From: Biscogniauxia marginata
Lineage: Eukaryota > Ascomycota > Sordariomycetes > Xylariales > Xylariaceae
Direction: 5' to 3'
Assembly: GCA_022695795.1 (NCBI GenBank)
Contig: MU404100.1
Location: 1 to 64,000, forward strand
Length of the DNA stretch: 64,000 nt
Shown: positions 35,606 through 48,700 of the stretch, piece by piece
Layout of the letters: every line of letters starts with the position of its first letter
How positions within the stretch are numbered: position 1 is the first letter of the stretch
Notes under the pieces: generated by a model
Told to the model about the DNA's origin: nothing
The model's database searches: none
Seen by the model: the letters and a program-made list of their open reading frames with translations, nothing else
Position numbers and translations under genes: made by a program

Positions 35606-36385
35606 GACAGCTGAATCTGTACCAAACGTCACACCTCTATCCATGTTCTTCACCAAGGCTTGCCAAGCTCGACTCTAAGGCTATCCGTGAGCTATTACAA
35701 AGGTCGTTTCCCTCCACGAGTGCATTATGTCTCTGTATCTTTTTTGGATGAAAGGTAACTTTTAGTTATACGGTAACCAAACATCTGGATTACGGAATGG
35801 GGAGTGGAACCGGCTTCTAAAGCAATAAAAAGACCGGGCACTGGCGGCGTTTTGGGCGAGGCGGCTAGAACAATAGAGAGCGGACGGCGTAGTCAACCCT
35901 CTTTTTTTTTTGAGTGTGGTCTTGGTCTTGAAACAAGTGTGGCATACGGAAGTAGGAATGAGAGGAAGAATAATAGAGGACAAAAGAACGAAAGAAAGAA
36001 AGAAAGAGGATATAATGTATATATCTTTCTCCATGACCACCAACTGAACCATCCTTCTCCACTCCTGACTCCTTCTGACAGGGGGAGGTAGGGTTGGTGG
36101 TGACAATGGTGGCGTTGCAAAGTTATATGACGAACCGGATCGAAATACCATCGTTTCTAAGCATTGATAATAATAAACCCCCCCCCCCCAAAAAAAACTT
36201 TAATTCTTCAGAAAAATGATGTTTGCTGTTCTTAGTATGGATATAAAAAAGCCGAAGGTAAGTAAAGGTTTTATATTGTCATATTACTTAGGTAGGTAGG
36301 TTATCACCTGTTCTGCATACCCGGCCGGCGGACCCGCGCGCGAAAAAGAGAAAAGGAATATTGTGAAGATGTTGATTTGAGATAA

Positions 36386-36403
36386 ATATATATATATATA
36401 TAT
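36386..36403. repeat. (TA)n microsatellite
   Basis: About nine TA units in the spacer between convergent genes. Confidence 0.85.
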
Positions 36404-36905
36404 GTTTAACCTGCGTGGTGGCTACAGGGTATTGCTGGCCCCCCCCTCTTACATGTTGTGCTGCGTATTACTTGGGAAGTCATGTATTTTTTCTTGAAGT
36501 GTGTGTATGTAGGTAGAGATTGGTAGGTAGGTAAGTAGGTAAGGTAGGGTTTTAGTTTTCCGCCCCCTCCCCTCTCTCTCCCCCTCCCCTTTTCCCCCTC
36601 TTTAGATCATTCATGTAGGTAGGTTTTAAGGAAAATTAATCAGTTCAACCCCAGTCATGTTTCTTTTTTCATTTTTTTTTTTCATGTTCCTACCAACACG
36701 GTTTCACGGAGTTCGGAATCGGAATCGGAACTACGTTATGTGTAAACGAATGATTGGTTGGCTGGCTGGCCGGCTGGCTAGAAACCTGTAGCCGCCAGCC
36801 GTTTTGTGTCTCTGCATTAGAAACAACTACAGTTCAAACTTTTCACTTCCTTGTTTTCTTCTTCTTTCCTTATAGTTTTACTTTAACGGATTTATATTCA
36901 GAATG

Positions 36906-36930
36906 GTCTGTCTGTCTGTCTGTCTGTCTG
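36906..36930. repeat. (GTCT)n microsatellite
   Basis: About six tandem GTCT units in the same spacer. Confidence 0.9.
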
Positions 36931-37265
36931 TATGTCTTACCAGGTTTTTCTTCTTTCTCTTGGTATGGCAATTCGTACTCGTAACGCAAGTGATTTCATA
37001 ACAAGACATCCATGGGGGTTTTCTCTTCCATCCAGTCCACCTCTCGAATAACAATAGATCTTTTCCTTGCTGAAGAAAACAGGCAGGGAGGGGAGGAGGG
37101 AGAAGGGATCTATGTACTAAAACTGGGTCCCCTAAAAAGGGAGGGAAAGTCCCTTTTTTTTTCACTCCCTCGCTTCCTCCCTAACCTCGTCTAACTTGGC
37201 ATTTGCTCTGATCTTCCTATTTTCCCCGCTGGAGGATTTTTTTTTTTTTGGGAGAGGAGGTTTCT

Positions 37266-38298
37266 TTAAGCGCCGTAGACCTTGACCTTAGTCTTGACGT
37301 CGGCGGACTCCTTGGGACCGGGCTCGGCGGCGCGGCCGCCGAAGACGAGCTGGGCGTTGAGCTGCCACGAGGCGGGGACCTTCCACTCGGCCTGGACGCG
37401 CTCGTCGACGAGGGGGTTGTAGTGCTGCAGGTTGGCACCGAGGCCCTCGGCCTCGAGCGCGGTCCACAGGGCGAACTGCAGCATCGCGTCCGACTGGGTC
37501 GCCCACGTCGGGAACTGCGCCTTGTACAGGGCGAACTTCTGCTGGAAGTCGGCCACGACGGTCTGGTCTTCGAAGAAGAGGATCTGTCGTTTGGGTAGGG
37601 GAAGGGTTAGTGGGTGGGGTTGCTTAGATATGTAGTCGAATAAGGGGGAAGGGGTCTCCTTGCCAAGTAAAAATAAAGGAAGAGGAGGAGGGGTTGTGAA
37701 AAAGGGGGGGGGAAAGCGGAAAGAGGGGAAGGGGAAGGAAAGTCATGAAGAGTAAACAAGGCTAATCATGAAAAAGGGAAAGAAGAAATAAAAAGAAACT
37801 TACAGTGCCGGCGGCGTTCTGGAACAGAGCCTGGCGGTCAGCAGTAGCCTGCCAGTTGGCGGGCTCGACGATGCCCTTGAGGATCTCGGTGGTGAGGTTC
37901 CAGAACTTGTCGTGCTCGGCGCCGAACAGGATGACGACACGGTTCGACTGCGAGTTGAAGGACGAAGGCACCTGCTGGATGGCCTCCTCGACGATCTCCT
38001 GGATGCGCGACGCGGACACGGGCAGGGTCTTGTTCAGGGCGTAGTACGTGCGGCGGTTCTTGATCAGGTCCAGGACCGAGTTCGCGTTGATTGGCGTAGC
38101 CATGTTGGCGGTGGTGCTGAAGAGTCTGTGGGGGAGGTTTGCTGCTGGGCAGGTGTTGACGTTGATGTTGCTGCTAAGGGAAGCAGGATAAGAAGCTGCT
38201 CTGAGGGCTGTTGTTGCTGCTGTCCGGGGAAAGGTCGAGGTGCTATGGAGTCGGATGGCGGAGAGGAGGGCCGAGGTGAGGACTTGAGGGCGCATCAT
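37266..38298 (-). CDS. Nitroreductase family protein (HBN1/FRM2-like) with mitochondrial-type leader
   Basis: A predicted FMN-dependent oxidoreductase of the fungal HBN1/FRM2 subgroup, linked in yeast to redox and fatty-acid stress responses. Two exons, 38298-37804 and 37583-37266; 270 residues. Residues 1-65 are rich in Ser, Thr, Ala and Arg with almost no acidic residues and end HRLFSTTAN, like a mitochondrial presequence. The conserved body starts at Met66 (MATPINANSVLDLI), followed by KNRRTYYALNKTLP, which is characteristic. VPSSFNSQSNRVVILFG and LFFEDQTVV follow, and the C-terminal half has AMLQFALWTALEAEGLGANLQHYNP. Met66 is where most relatives begin, so two translation products are possible. 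The intron is about 220 nt with a GTAAGT donor, phase 0. Confidence 0.87.
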
Positions 38299-38400
38299 CG
38301 AGCCTACTTATAATACGTAGCCGGACAAGACTTGCCGACGGAAACGGTGGGTTGGATACGAGACAGAGAGCGTGAGAGAAAAGGGGGTTGGAGAGAGGGG

Positions 38401-38418
38401 TGTGTGTGTGTGTGTGTG
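38401..38418. repeat. (GT)n microsatellite
   Basis: Nine TG units just upstream of the nitroreductase gene. Confidence 0.9.
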
Positions 38419-40227
38419 GATTTGATAAGTGCTAATGCAAGCGTGGCCTGCTGTGGTGTGAGAGAGCGAATGTGGGATGGAGAGGCATGCGGAAGAATCC
38501 AGAACCAGAATCAGAATCCACCCTGCCCGGCCGGGGTTTCTCTTGTCTTGTCTTGTCGAGTGGCGCAAGTAGTTTGTATTTCGCAATAAGCAGCTCCGCT
38601 GATGTACATGCGTTGCGTAGAGTGGTCGATACATGCAAAACAGACAGGATCCTGGTCGGTGGTGAAGAAGAGCAACTCGACTTATACCCTTTGTCTCATG
38701 GTGGGGTTCTAGTCTATACAGTAAGAGTTTCCAAGCTGACTAATAACAGAGACTTAGAACATGCAACATACAACATGTTAACTGATGTATGTACCTAGTT
38801 ATATTTTATTTCTTTACTTTTTTGGATATTTAACTAATTTGAAACTAGTAAAAGAGAGACGTTGAGTTATTAAAATACCTAGAACAGAGGATAAATATTA
38901 CAGGCAAAAAGGGAAGAGAAACTAAACATAAGTTTCATTACTGTGTAGTCGCTGGCCAGAATTGCCGTACGTATACATGTGTATGTATATGTGTATGTAT
39001 GTGTGTACGTGTGTATGTATATAGGTAGATATGTATAATATCAGCCTATTAAGTTGCAGAGCTCGGGATTCCAGATTGATGAGCGTGCCCACCTCGAGAT
39101 CTGACGTGACGAGCCCAGCCCGGCGTTTCGGTTGATGGAAAGGTCGCGAAACCCACATGCAATGGCTTACACACGCAGCTTACACATGCATTGGATAATC
39201 AACCAGGCACGGTTAACTAAGCCGTAGGCAGACCCCACACCACTGGAGCACGAAAGTTTAGCTATGTATTCCGTACCTTTGAGGGGCGGGGAGGAGGAGG
39301 AGGTGAGGAAGGTGGAGGTGGGTTGATTTCAAAGAATTATAAATGCAACCGGGACGCATTGACTAACGTGGAGACCAATGAGGTAATGGCGCTCGCTGGA
39401 AGGGAAGCTTAGTACCCGGCTAATATGATCTCTAATACACAAGGTAAGGAATGATGCGAGATCCTCCACGTCTAAGGTATAATGATACCTACGAAGGTTG
39501 AGGCTTAATCCCACCCAGTGTTTACTAATTAGCTTCGTTTATTTATATAAATACATATCAATCGAGATACAGAAGCGAGTTAGGGTAGATCTGTTGTAAT
39601 AACCTTAGTATGTAAACTTACCCAGTAGTGTATAAGTGGTCCATCCCGTCTCCCATAGGATCGCGGGGTATTCCGTTCGGGCTCGGAGCTGAGTGAACAG
39701 AGTCGGCCATACCACGTATTCTCCGCTCGGAGCCGACTTTAGCATTAGCCTGCTATTGCCTACCTGGGGACTTTCGGGCCTATCATATTTAACATTGAAG
39801 TCTCGGGCTTCTCACATATTCAAATACATACAGGTATATAGAGTCAGTAAGTAGGCAGGTACACATAGTAATCAATAACACCTAACACATACATCTTGGG
39901 CTTCTTGACCTTTTCCTTTTTTTTTCCTTCTCCTTTTTTTTTCTCTCCCTTTTTACTACTCCAATGTGATCCCATTTTTAATTTGAAGATTACCTAGCCA
40001 AAACATGTGCGATCTACGGGCCATCTTTCCTTGGCTCGCCGGCTGCTTCTATAAACTAGGTAATCCCTATCGACGGTGAAACCATATCTTGACCGACCAA
40101 ACATCTCGCATGATTTCGCCATTTTCCCGGGCCTTCTACTCCTGTGTCACATGAGTGCGGACCGAAAACCAAGTGAGGGGAAGAGATGTGTAAGCATGGT
40201 CTAGCTATGATGTTGGCCTGAGGTATC

Positions 40228-40248
40228 CTAGCCTAGCCTAGCCTAGCC
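40228..40248. repeat. (CCTAG)n pentamer repeat
   Basis: Four tandem CCTAG units in gene-free DNA. Confidence 0.85.
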
Positions 40249-40910
40249 TTCCTTTCTAGCGAAACAAGTACTGCGACTGCAAGATGCATGTCAGAACCTT
40301 ACCTCGCTGTTGTACATCAACCGCGAGCCAATGAGCACGACAGTTGAACGCCATGGTCGTACCACCGTCGTCCAGAGCCGCAAGGTGTGTACGCTAATCT
40401 ACCTAGGATGGTTTTCACATCATGTTAAGCCCCCTTTTCAATCATCAAGGCACAAGCTACAGGGTCATCAGGCAACGTCGTGCTCTAATACATCTCGTAA
40501 TATATATTTACGATATTGCAGTCATATACAGGTTTCCACCACTGTAATGGGTGGGGAAAACGGGTGGGAAAAACGGGTAGGGGGGCCAAGAGGCCGTCGG
40601 CCTTATATCCTGGCTCTCCAGGATTGCATACAGATCCTCTGTCTATTGCCTCCCAAGCGCAGACCTTCATGATGCCATTTTTCAGATGTGAAAAGCATCA
40701 TTTCCCGTGTCAGCCTACTCCATCCCAGCTTGCGCAAACGCCGTCTCTAGTTTTAGTTTCCTTTTTGCAAATCCCGACGCTAATACATCAATCAGAAAAA
40801 ACATGTCGTATAACTCCAGGTTGAGGCCAATCGTCGAGGGATGCAGCAATCAATGAATGCTGTTCCGTATCGAGACGGAAAGACCATCACGACACATCGC
40901 CATCGAAACC

Positions 40911-42761
40911 TTACCAAGTCTCAGCGATGTACTGTCCGACTTCCCTCTTCAGGTTCCAGAACTTCTTGGCCTCGTCGTGCTCTAGGTTGCCTTTGGCCAT
41001 TGCAACCTTGATTAGTGCCTCCTCGACACCTTCGCCCATGCCCTTGGTGCTACCGCAGACAAAAACTCGTCCGTCGACCGAGTTGATAATGTACCACACG
41101 AGGTCTGCCTGGTTGGCAACCTCTTCCTGGACATATCGACCTACACCACGTCTGCTCTGGATCACTCGTTTGACCTCGTCTTCATGCACGCCCCACTCTC
41201 CGCTGTATAGCTCGTCGACAAGCGAGTCCCGAATACCTTGGAGAACCCAGACCTTGTTGGCGCAGTTGGCATTCTTCAGACGTCGCTGAACGAAGCCGCG
41301 GAATGGTGCGATGCCGACGCCAGCCCCAATAAGGAGCATCGGACCATCGGACACAAACTGCTTGGCAAGTGGGTTGGCCATGAGACCCTTGAACATAGGG
41401 ACGTACAGCTGAGGAGCCTTGTCTCCACGACGCTGCAGCTCCATGAATTTGCGGGCCTGACGCTCGAAGAAGCCCGAACCAACGCCGGTTCGGCTTCCCA
41501 TCTTCCAGTCGCCTGCCTCGTGGACTGTTACGGCTATCTCGATCAGTCGATGCTGTTTACCATCACGGATCTCGAAAGACTCATGCGGGTCGTTAGACAG
41601 GGAGTAGAATCGCGGCATCAAGGGCTGCAAAACGGAGAGAAGCAAGTCTAGCGGAGGCTTCGAGGAGGGGAAGGCGTGAAGGATCTGGGAGATGGAGATG
41701 TGCGGCCCCGTACGGAAGTCGCAGAAGACCGCCTGCCCCTCGCCGGCGCATAGGTACATGAGGACCTTCTTTTCGTTCGGGTCTTGAGCATACTCGGCAA
41801 AGATGCGTAGGAGAGGCTTAGTTGGCGGATAAGATTGAAGATCACAGCACCAAGTCAGCAGGTCCCGCCGTGTGGTTACCAGCTCTCGCGCCTTTTCGTC
41901 GCCCCAGACGGTAGGCCAACGACCTCTGGTAGTGCGCAACAAGACGGGCTTGTCACGTAGAAAGCGCGGGACTAGAAGCAAGTCGAAGAGCTCGTCGACG
42001 ACCTCGGTGTCATTAGGGGCGGACACCCCAATAGCTCCTCCAACCTTGAAGTCGAGACCACCCTCGTCAGGGTAGTTGGTAACATCAAGATCGAAGTGAT
42101 AGGTTCTCTTTTCAGCACCAGGCTTTGTCAACTCTCGGGTATTGTGGATCTTGGCGGGGAAGACATGGTAAGGTGGGTGCGGCTGGACGAAAGAGGGAGG
42201 CTGGATAGAGGTGTCTAGATCTTCCAACTCAAGCTTCTGGAAGCTTTGCTCCAGCGAAACAGGGCTGTTGGTCTCAGAGTTGGCATCACCCCCGAGGGAG
42301 ACGGCCGAGTCTGTAGGTGAAGGCAGGGTCGAAGCATGTCGGGTAGGCTTCTCGAGAAAAGTGAATTGCTCTGGCAAGCCGGCGACGTTGGTCAAGACGG
42401 TGGGGATGGCATTGATGCTGAGCCCCAGAGATCGAAATGCGTCATTGTCGGGGAGCGGCACATGCTCGTATTCAACATCCTGGTTTCTGTTCTGGGTGTC
42501 CATGCAACAACCGCCACCACAGCATCGGTTGATCAGTTGTTGGGTGGACTCGCCCGTTATCCGCTGGACATCGGCGGCACTCTGGGCAATGAGTCGTGTA
42601 GAAGCGCGCCGTCTACGCGGGGGCTCAGGCTGGACAAGTTCGTCTTGGTCATCTGAGTCCTCGGAATAGGTGAGTGACGGGGCGATGGAAGGGGTCCGAG
42701 GCTCCTCCGACATGCAATCGGAGACGGAGCTGGCAAGCAGCTGCTCTACTCGGGAAGTCAT
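40911..42761 (-). CDS. FNR-type FAD/NADPH reductase without a flavodoxin domain
   Basis: A predicted flavoprotein that passes electrons from NADPH through FAD. It resembles the reductase half of diflavin enzymes such as cytochrome P450 reductase, sulfite reductase alpha and methionine synthase reductase. Single exon, 616 residues. Residues 1-190 are disordered and contain a dense cysteine cluster, CCGGGCC (80-86). There is no FMN/flavodoxin domain. The FAD part (about 195-440) has RFYSLSN (384-390) and GVGSGFF (426-432). The NADPH part has IGAGVGIAPFRGF (478-490), VFVCGSTKGMG (566-576) and a terminal Trp616 where the P450-reductase family keeps an aromatic residue over the flavin. The electron acceptor is unknown. 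It is not adjacent to the P450 at 49.4 kb (6.6 kb away), so a partnership is speculative. Confidence 0.85.
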   Translation of the reverse strand: MTSRVEQLLASSVSDCMSEEPRTPSIAPSLTYSEDSDDQDELVQPEPPRRRRASTRLIAQSAADVQRITGESTQQLINRCCGGGCCMDTQNRNQDVEYEHVPLPDNDAFRSLGLSINAIPTVLTNVAGLPEQFTFLEKPTRHASTLPSPTDSAVSLGGDANSETNSPVSLEQSFQKLELEDLDTSIQPPSFVQPHPPYHVFPAKIHNTRELTKPGAEKRTYHFDLDVTNYPDEGGLDFKVGGAIGVSAPNDTEVVDELFDLLLVPRFLRDKPVLLRTTRGRWPTVWGDEKARELVTTRRDLLTWCCDLQSYPPTKPLLRIFAEYAQDPNEKKVLMYLCAGEGQAVFCDFRTGPHISISQILHAFPSSKPPLDLLLSVLQPLMPRFYSLSNDPHESFEIRDGKQHRLIEIAVTVHEAGDWKMGSRTGVGSGFFERQARKFMELQRRGDKAPQLYVPMFKGLMANPLAKQFVSDGPMLLIGAGVGIAPFRGFVQRRLKNANCANKVWVLQGIRDSLVDELYSGEWGVHEDEVKRVIQSRRGVGRYVQEEVANQADLVWYIINSVDGRVFVCGSTKGMGEGVEEALIKVAMAKGNLEHDEAKKFWNLKREVGQYIAETW

Positions 42762-45700
42762 GGTGGTCGTGTTGCTGATCTTGTCGTCGATGTGTAGGAG
42801 GTCAAGATTAATGGATAAAAGGCAATGTCCAAAGTTAGGCCGAGATCAGGGTGGTGGGATTGGACGCGTTGGTGTCTAATAAACCGCCACCCTCATGACA
42901 TTAGCTTTAGTATATGGAGGGAGGGAAAAATTATGGCCGACTACCAGGGACAGGCCCTAGTCTAGGTTTTTCGACCCGGCACGTGAAAAGGAAGTTGGAA
43001 TGTTTGCTAATAACGGTGCTGATTTCTTAATAATAAAATTCTGGAAGACAATGGAGGGAAGGGCTGGCCGAGTTGGTTGCTGAGTGATGCGAGAGGGGGA
43101 TTTGAAGGTTATTGGAAATGCGTGGACGGCGGGCGAATAATTATTATTTCAATGTTCCGGTCTTGCACTAAAGACGATGATGACTAGCAGGTGCTACCGA
43201 AAAAGCCTGGAAGCCCTATTTGTCCCTCCTAATCAGATTGATTAGACGGGGCAGTGGGGTTGGGGCAGAAGCAAAGTGGGGTCGACTCGCCCAACAGGAG
43301 GGTCTGGTTATGGCGAGTTTGGCTCTTCCGGATTGACCGTCGATCACCACAAAGGGCGTTAATTGGGCCGTCACTAGCTTTACAAACCAAGAGCTCCGAT
43401 CCTCGCCGATAGGAGACGGCACATATCATGCTTCGTACTACTTCGCAGAAAATGACATGTCTCGGTACGTACACCCCTGGCGGTCTCTCCTTTTATTTTT
43501 ACACAGCCTTTTTTTCTTGTCTTTTTGTCTTTTTGTCAAATTACCAGCTTCCCTAAAATTAATTATAGAATTGAGTTTATGTACATACATACGTAAGTAT
43601 TAGTCTCGACTACTCTTCCGGAAAATACGCCCAGGATAGGCTTAGCTTTCTCAGTGTTCCGATACCAAGCCTTAGGTACTTCACTAATATAAACCTGCTG
43701 GAACATGGTTATCCCTCTAAGGGGAAAAAGTACCTACCTACCTACCTAAGCCACTGGCAAGCAAGATGCGTACCGAAAAGGGGGGAAGGAAGAACAAAAA
43801 AAGAAAAAGAAAAGAGAGGCCAGAATTGTGCAAAACTACCCAGATTGTGCGAGATTTCATCACGGCCCAACTGCAAGACATCGTAAGCAACATCGATCTG
43901 GCCGGATTCATTGTATTACCCCGGATTGCTCCCCGGCCGCCCGTGGCCCTCCACAATAGATAATGATCTATGCACAGAGAGACCGTCATCGACTAGCGTA
44001 CACGTGTGTGAAGTCCGATGGCAGATGCTGATGGAGGTGCGGGAATGATTCAACGGGCAATACCAATGATAGTGTATACAATGATGGAAATGTTTCTTCT
44101 CTCGGCTGCGCTCTCGGCTATCAGGTAGGGGGGGTGGATATTGCATTAGTGAATCCGCGGGTTAATGTTTTAAGAAACAGACCCTTAATCCAGCCTCGGT
44201 CGATGGGTGACATCGGGACATGCTTTCCGCGGGGCGACCTTATTCTCCTTTTCTCCCTGTTTCCTTATGTAGAGTACATGTAATACAGAACAGACGGTTG
44301 TCGTGTGAGGTGACTTTAGTCATCACCGTCGTCATGTTGACTTCATGTTCATTCTTAAATTGACTGTTAGTCAAGAGCGGTGGTGGCAACATCCAATTCA
44401 ATAGTCCGATCCATAAATTACATAAATCCAACAATATGAATAACACCCCAACAGACAGTTTGTACATACGTACCACCATATGCCGCCCTTACCCCGGTAA
44501 ACATCGCATGTTGTATAATATATTTTCCCGGCTGGCTGGATGCTAGCCCAAATTTCGCATAAGGTTGCTATTTTGCTCTTCTGACATCTCGGTACAATAC
44601 GACGTGGCACACGTTCCCCGGCCTGACATTCCCTACCCTTCTCCACGCAAACGGAAATAATGTCGCAAGGCTCGGTCGTGCCAATAATACAACAAAGAGA
44701 GCACTGACCTGATTTGACTGATATCCTGTAATCTAATCAATCAAGTCAGCAGATATTATCAATCTCATCTAATCAATCTCCTTGATCCGCCTCCGGTCTC
44801 GGAGCCAGAAAAGTTAGTAATCGGCGATACTGAAACCAGTCAAGATCCATAAAAACGCGTTGTCTCTGGGGGGAAAAAAGGATCAGATAAGAAAACACCA
44901 AATACCAACACTTTGGGAAATGACACTTCTCCCCAGGCATTGGGCTCGTGTTTAAAAACGGGGGTTCCAATGCATGCATGCATGTATGTATGTACACAAT
45001 TTCTCGCCTACCGACGGTTTGACGTGGTCGTTCTCAGCCCGCTGGTTCGAGTTACCAGTTCATCTCAACATTTCGGATGCAATCAATACCGCTCACGTCA
45101 TATTTGCACGAGTCATTCCACCAAGCCACGGGCAAATCGACGATGGACGATGTCCGCTTCTCTTGTCGGACGATGCCGTGCCATCATCTGATAACATCCG
45201 ATCTTGCCCCTTTTGTCCTTTCCTTTTATCCCTCCCCACAAAGAAAAGCCGAAGCCTCGTCTCAGGAGCATTGTTCAGCTGCTGAGACGCACGCCTCGTT
45301 TCTTGCAATCTCTGTGTCACCACATCTGTAAAAACCTGTGTACACTAGCAAACGAGCAGCATACAAGTGCAAAAGTGTAGGCTTGGCCTTGATCGCGTCC
45401 GGCATTGCACGGGCCAGCAGGAACTCGTCTGCAAAGCCACCGGAACAGCTCAAAACGAAACACAAGCTTCCGAGGTTCACCGACTTGAAGCAAAAAATAG
45501 TAGTAATAATACGTACTATATTGCGTTGACTTTCCTGGCTACCTGCCTAACGCACTACCGGGACTAGTGTCCAGCCTCACTTGACTTCATGCGGCCGCGT
45601 ATTCGGATTCGTACCTGGGCTTCAGGTAAATTACACTTGCCAAGACCTACAACCCTCTCTGAAACCTGGTACAGGGAAACAAAAGAAAGAGACAGAAAAA

Positions 45701-48700
45701 AAGAAAACACCGTGGCTTTCAGATCTCGGTTGAAAAAAGTCGGTGTCATCGTGACTGACCTACCTACCTTCCGATTACTTTATTATCCGGCAAGGTAGAT
45801 ATAAAATGTCAGGCTGCGGTCATCATTGTGCTACCTCAACGAGTATCACGGGCCAAAAAAGGAGGTAATAAAACCCGAGGAGGGACGGACCTTTTGCTCG
45901 GTTGCACCACATGCCTTCGGCCGCCGGCTTTATGTAATCAATCGACTTCCCGGTACGGAATACCGAGCGCGAAATCGATAGATGGATGCCCCCTTCAAGT
46001 TGTATTCCGTCTGCCGTGGTTGGCTATAAGCTAGAGCAGGTGGGTAGGTAGGTACATACAACTCATCACTCACGGGTGTACCTACATATGTACGCATCGA
46101 TGAACCTGTATCATCGAAGCGGACGGCAACGTCTCGGGTCCCGAGTGTCAGCAGACGTACCTAGATACCTACCTGGTAGGAGTATTAGGTACTTGGGAGC
46201 ACCGATGATAAGCGACGGGGGACAAACAGATGGCGATGGGCGTCATGTTGACGCAAGACTCACACACGGGTCGATAATTGACTACTTAAGTGGCAGAAAT
46301 CGATAAGGTGAAGGGAAAGGAAGGCGGCCAGCCGACCGGTCCTGCTTGGTAGGTTGTCTGTCTCTTCCCATGCGACTGCGTTGACTTTAGCTACCTAAGA
46401 AGGGGTTCACCTAGCGGGCAGTACATGTAGGTATGAGGTATGTAGTAAGTATGTACTACGTAGTACTGAGCGGCATCGTCTAATAGAAAGATCGATCTGC
46501 CGGCGTAAAGAATGCCGGCAGGTGCCTCCCAGGTGCTAGGTCCATTATGTAGGCAAGTTTGGCAACTACCTACACTCACTTTCCCAGCGTCACTCCGTCA
46601 CCAACACCAACATCAATACCTACATTTCTATGTCGTCACTAGAAGTCACGCCTACTGTAATACATACAAGCCTCAAGACAAACTCATCATAACTCTACAT
46701 CAGCCGGAAGCCTCGTGTATTGAATCATCCACAGTACCCTGTGGTCGGCCAACCTGGTCCTGACCGGGTCCGTGAATGGTACAGAACTTTAGTATATAAT
46801 AATAGGACACCATAAAAGTATGGGATCGATATCATGAACTCTCCTGTTGAATAAGTGGTACGGCCGAGATCGGCTGATCTGGATTCGTGGATCGTACCAT
46901 AAGATTTTTCTATTGAGATATTGGCGATATCTCGCTGGTATGGAGAGTGTGGACAAGATTTCTCCCATGATTTCTACATCGCTCTTCTCATCTCCAGGAT
47001 CTCGTCCCTTCCCAGCATTGAACGACACAGGTTGCTCATCCCAAGCTACCCTGAATCAGTATCTACTCGCTATATTCATTGTGCGACGCAATGGCCGCTT
47101 GACAACCGCAGGCTTGCCTGCTCAGCCTTAGGTACCGGCAGGATACCCAGGTAGCGCTTGTGACAGAAGCAAAGAAGCACACAAGATTGTGCTCATACTT
47201 GCTCAGGACACAAACACACCGTGGACGGTCAGGGACTGCAACCGTTGGATGCGGCCAATATGCCCTTCTGTACACGGAGTAAGTAAGGCTGCCGGGTCGG
47301 TAATGTTGCATACCCATCCCTTCCGCTGCCGTTCACAGGCAATAGTGTGGTGGGGATAGACTGTCTCTATTCAACCACGGAAAGATCAGAACAGATCGAG
47401 TACATGCTACAGATGTTCGTTAATATGTGTAGATCGAGAACTCGGGCGGTCGTGAACCTCGCTCGCAAGTGCAGCCGGGTAAGCACTCCGTACGTCTTTG
47501 TCGGAGATAACATGCACAGGACCTATCCGAGGCGAAGAAACCCTTCGGGAAGATGTCAGCGCCCGTCAATAAATTCGATGTGAGGAACCAAAATAAGCAA
47601 GCTGCAAGATCGGGGGGTTTTCCCCCAGACGTTGGGCCAAGACGAATTCTTAGCTACGGCAGCGTGAGCACCTCTAAGACCGTGCCTGGTTATAAGTATG
47701 CAATAATCAACTGATCGCCGATTTCCCGCACTAGATCCCTTGAGCTTGATTAATGCCCAGCCATCATCATCGTCAAGCATACGTTGATAGCCGTGGTGCC
47801 GCCATCCTCGGGAAGTGGAGGGACAAGAATTACAAAGAGCCGAAAGAAGGCGATTCGAACATGTGGAGCCCTTCAGTGCATTATCAACCATAAACGCATA
47901 CGGCTGGACTTGCCCTGCGCTATGATCTCAAAGCTATCGCGACACGTATTGCGGCCGCGTGTGACATAGAGATTATTCTCCGATACCCCCCGGTTAGGCT
48001 TTTTCATGCTTAATGTTATGCCTATTGCCTGGCTAATCTCTGGGACTTGCGAAAAGGGAAGTAATTACGACACAAGCTTTACAGCGGTGTCACTAGAGGA
48101 CGTTTGATGTGCACACATCAGACGCACCCAAACTTAGAAGGGTGAAGGGATTGACTAGGGATGTGCTAATTGGAGACATTGCCAAGAGATTCGGCAGATG
48201 CACCTCGGAACCATATCTAAAAGCGAAAGGAAGAGTGGGAATGGACAGGTCCTGAATAATGGATAAGCTACGTACTTTCTCAATCACGAGCAGAGAAGTA
48301 CAAAAGCTCTCTTTTCGTCTTCACCAATAAGGCAATTGGCATCCGTAACTAGGTACCTATGAGGACGCAACGGTGTCGAGAAAGCAACATCTCGTTACCG
48401 ATCCTACAATTGGAAGGTCATTGCTCAAACAGGAATTGTGAGGCGTTCTAAGCCGCGAAGTCGGCAAGGGTCCGGAGAAGGTAGTACCCGGGCCTGCCAG
48501 CACGACCATGTGTTGGTAACCCTGTTTCAGCGTCGTGAAGACTACCGGCAACTGAAAACAGCAATATTAATATCCACAGCAGATCAGCACAAACCCCTTC
48601 CAGTCCCGTGAGCGCATTCTCCAACAGGAGAGTGAATGTCAAACAACCCTTCTCTTCAGGAACAGTACCTGTCTGATCACTTCGCTGGAGCGTCGAGCTT

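Larger units (their letters stand above)
35606..37265. other. Gene-free 1.7 kb between convergent genes
   Basis: The 3' flanks of the phosphatase and nitroreductase genes. Rich in simple sequence: poly-C and poly-A runs near 36,180-36,195, TA and TCTG microsatellites, TAGG tracts at about 36,290-36,300 and 36,515-36,548, and CT-rich patches. No gene seen. Confidence 0.6.
38299..40910. other. Gene-free 2.6 kb
   Basis: Promoter of the nitroreductase and 3' flank of the FNR-type reductase gene. It contains GT and GTAT microsatellites (38,401-38,418; about 38,971-39,023) and tandem CCTAG pentamers (about 40,228-40,248). A GC-rich stem-forming patch at about 39,640-39,740 has scattered 5S-rRNA-like words but no recoverable 5S gene. 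No protein gene seen. Confidence 0.55.

Noticed and set aside
39630..39760. Possible 5S rRNA gene
   Set aside because: Words such as ATCCCGTC, TCCCATAG and GGCCATACCAC resemble 5S rRNA, but their order and strand do not fit one 5S molecule. At best it is a scrambled remnant; an Infernal search with the 5S model would settle it.
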